A stretch of DNA of 5,676 nt from assembly GCA_049317725.1 (NCBI GenBank), contig JBMOHS010000222.1, forward strand, positions 1 through 5,676, read 5' to 3'. Positions 5,535-5,676 of this stretch are shown piece after piece. The notes beneath the pieces were generated by a model that was given only the letters and a program-made list of their open reading frames with translations, was not told the DNA's origin and ran no database searches. Within the stretch, counting starts at the first letter, position 1, and the number at the start of each line of letters is the position of its first letter. The translations under genes and the position numbers were made by a program. The DNA comes from CAIOZW01 sp049317725. Its GTDB lineage: Bacteria; Acidobacteriota; Blastocatellia; RBC074.

Positions 5535-5676
5535 GTGGCGGCAACCAAGAGGAGAGATTGGGCCGGGAGTGGTCTGCGGGTGGGGGTTGATACGGGGGGG
5601 ACCTTCACCGATTTCATCGTCATGAGAGGGGGAGAGCGATTAGTTTTCAAGGTCCCTTCGACACCCAGGGCACCCG
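5535..5676 (+). CDS. hyuA: Hydantoinase A / 5-oxoprolinase family protein, N-terminal fragment
   Basis: Only the first 47 codons are present; the gene runs off the right edge. After a 15-residue basic leader the product reads VGVDTGGTFTDFIVM (16-30), then GGERLVFKVPSTP (32-44). This is the characteristic N-terminus of the hydantoinase/oxoprolinase family (Hydant_A_N): a glycine-rich D-T-G-G-T-F-T-D phosphate-binding loop and the K.PSTP motif. Members are cytoplasmic ATP-dependent amide hydrolases that open hydantoin or 5-oxoproline rings, usually with a HyuB partner or domain. Full-length HyuA proteins are around 700 residues and fused oxoprolinases well over 1,000, so most of the gene is outside. 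The GTG start is set by the Shine-Dalgarno site at 5519-5526; a GTG at 5580 (V16) is a weaker alternative. The substrate cannot be told from this fragment, so the symbol is a family-level label. It is divergent from the exported-protein genes. Confidence 0.88.
   Translation, partial: MAATKRRDWAGSGLRVGVDTGGTFTDFIVMRGGERLVFKVPSTPRAP

Overview
The window most likely comes from the chromosome of an Acidobacteriota bacterium, possibly of the Blastocatellia type. This rests mainly on one gene, a secreted von Willebrand factor A protein with the layout of the 'VWFA-related Acidobacterial' family. The base composition looks moderately GC-rich by eye, and the left edge holds palindromic REP-like hairpins. 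The phylum is an inference from family knowledge; there is no marker gene here to fix it.

Layout from left to right: (1) bases 1-119 hold a BIME-like block of three perfect hairpins, the outer two being inverted versions of one another. (2) Bases 120-322 hold no gene. (3) Four genes follow on the minus strand, read from right to left: a 220-residue and a 202-residue exported protein that are divergent paralogues (3924-4586 and 3056-3664), a 402-residue exported beta-rich protein (1679-2887), and the VWA-domain protein (323-1423). All four begin with a signal peptide or membrane anchor, and none shows an enzymatic motif. (4) About 870 bases (4668-5534) have no convincing gene. They hold imperfect direct repeats, a nine-base tandem repeat and two hairpins, one of them large. 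(5) At the right edge the first 47 codons of a plus-strand hydantoinase A/5-oxoprolinase family gene begin after a near-perfect Shine-Dalgarno sequence.

The four minus-strand genes are separated by gaps of roughly 170-260 bases. These gaps contain a good promoter candidate (in front of the VWA gene), a weaker one, and tandem hairpins. They may therefore be a co-located set with several transcription starts rather than one tight operon. Shared direction, shared export and the paralogous pair suggest a common role in the periplasm or at the cell surface, but no function can be assigned. The hydantoinase-like gene points the other way and is probably unrelated.

The best candidates for something undescribed are the paired small exported proteins with a shared C-terminal W-x-RQINAGR motif beside a macroglobulin-like and a VWA protein, and the large hairpin at 5334-5392. 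Neither can be called a new system from the sequence alone.
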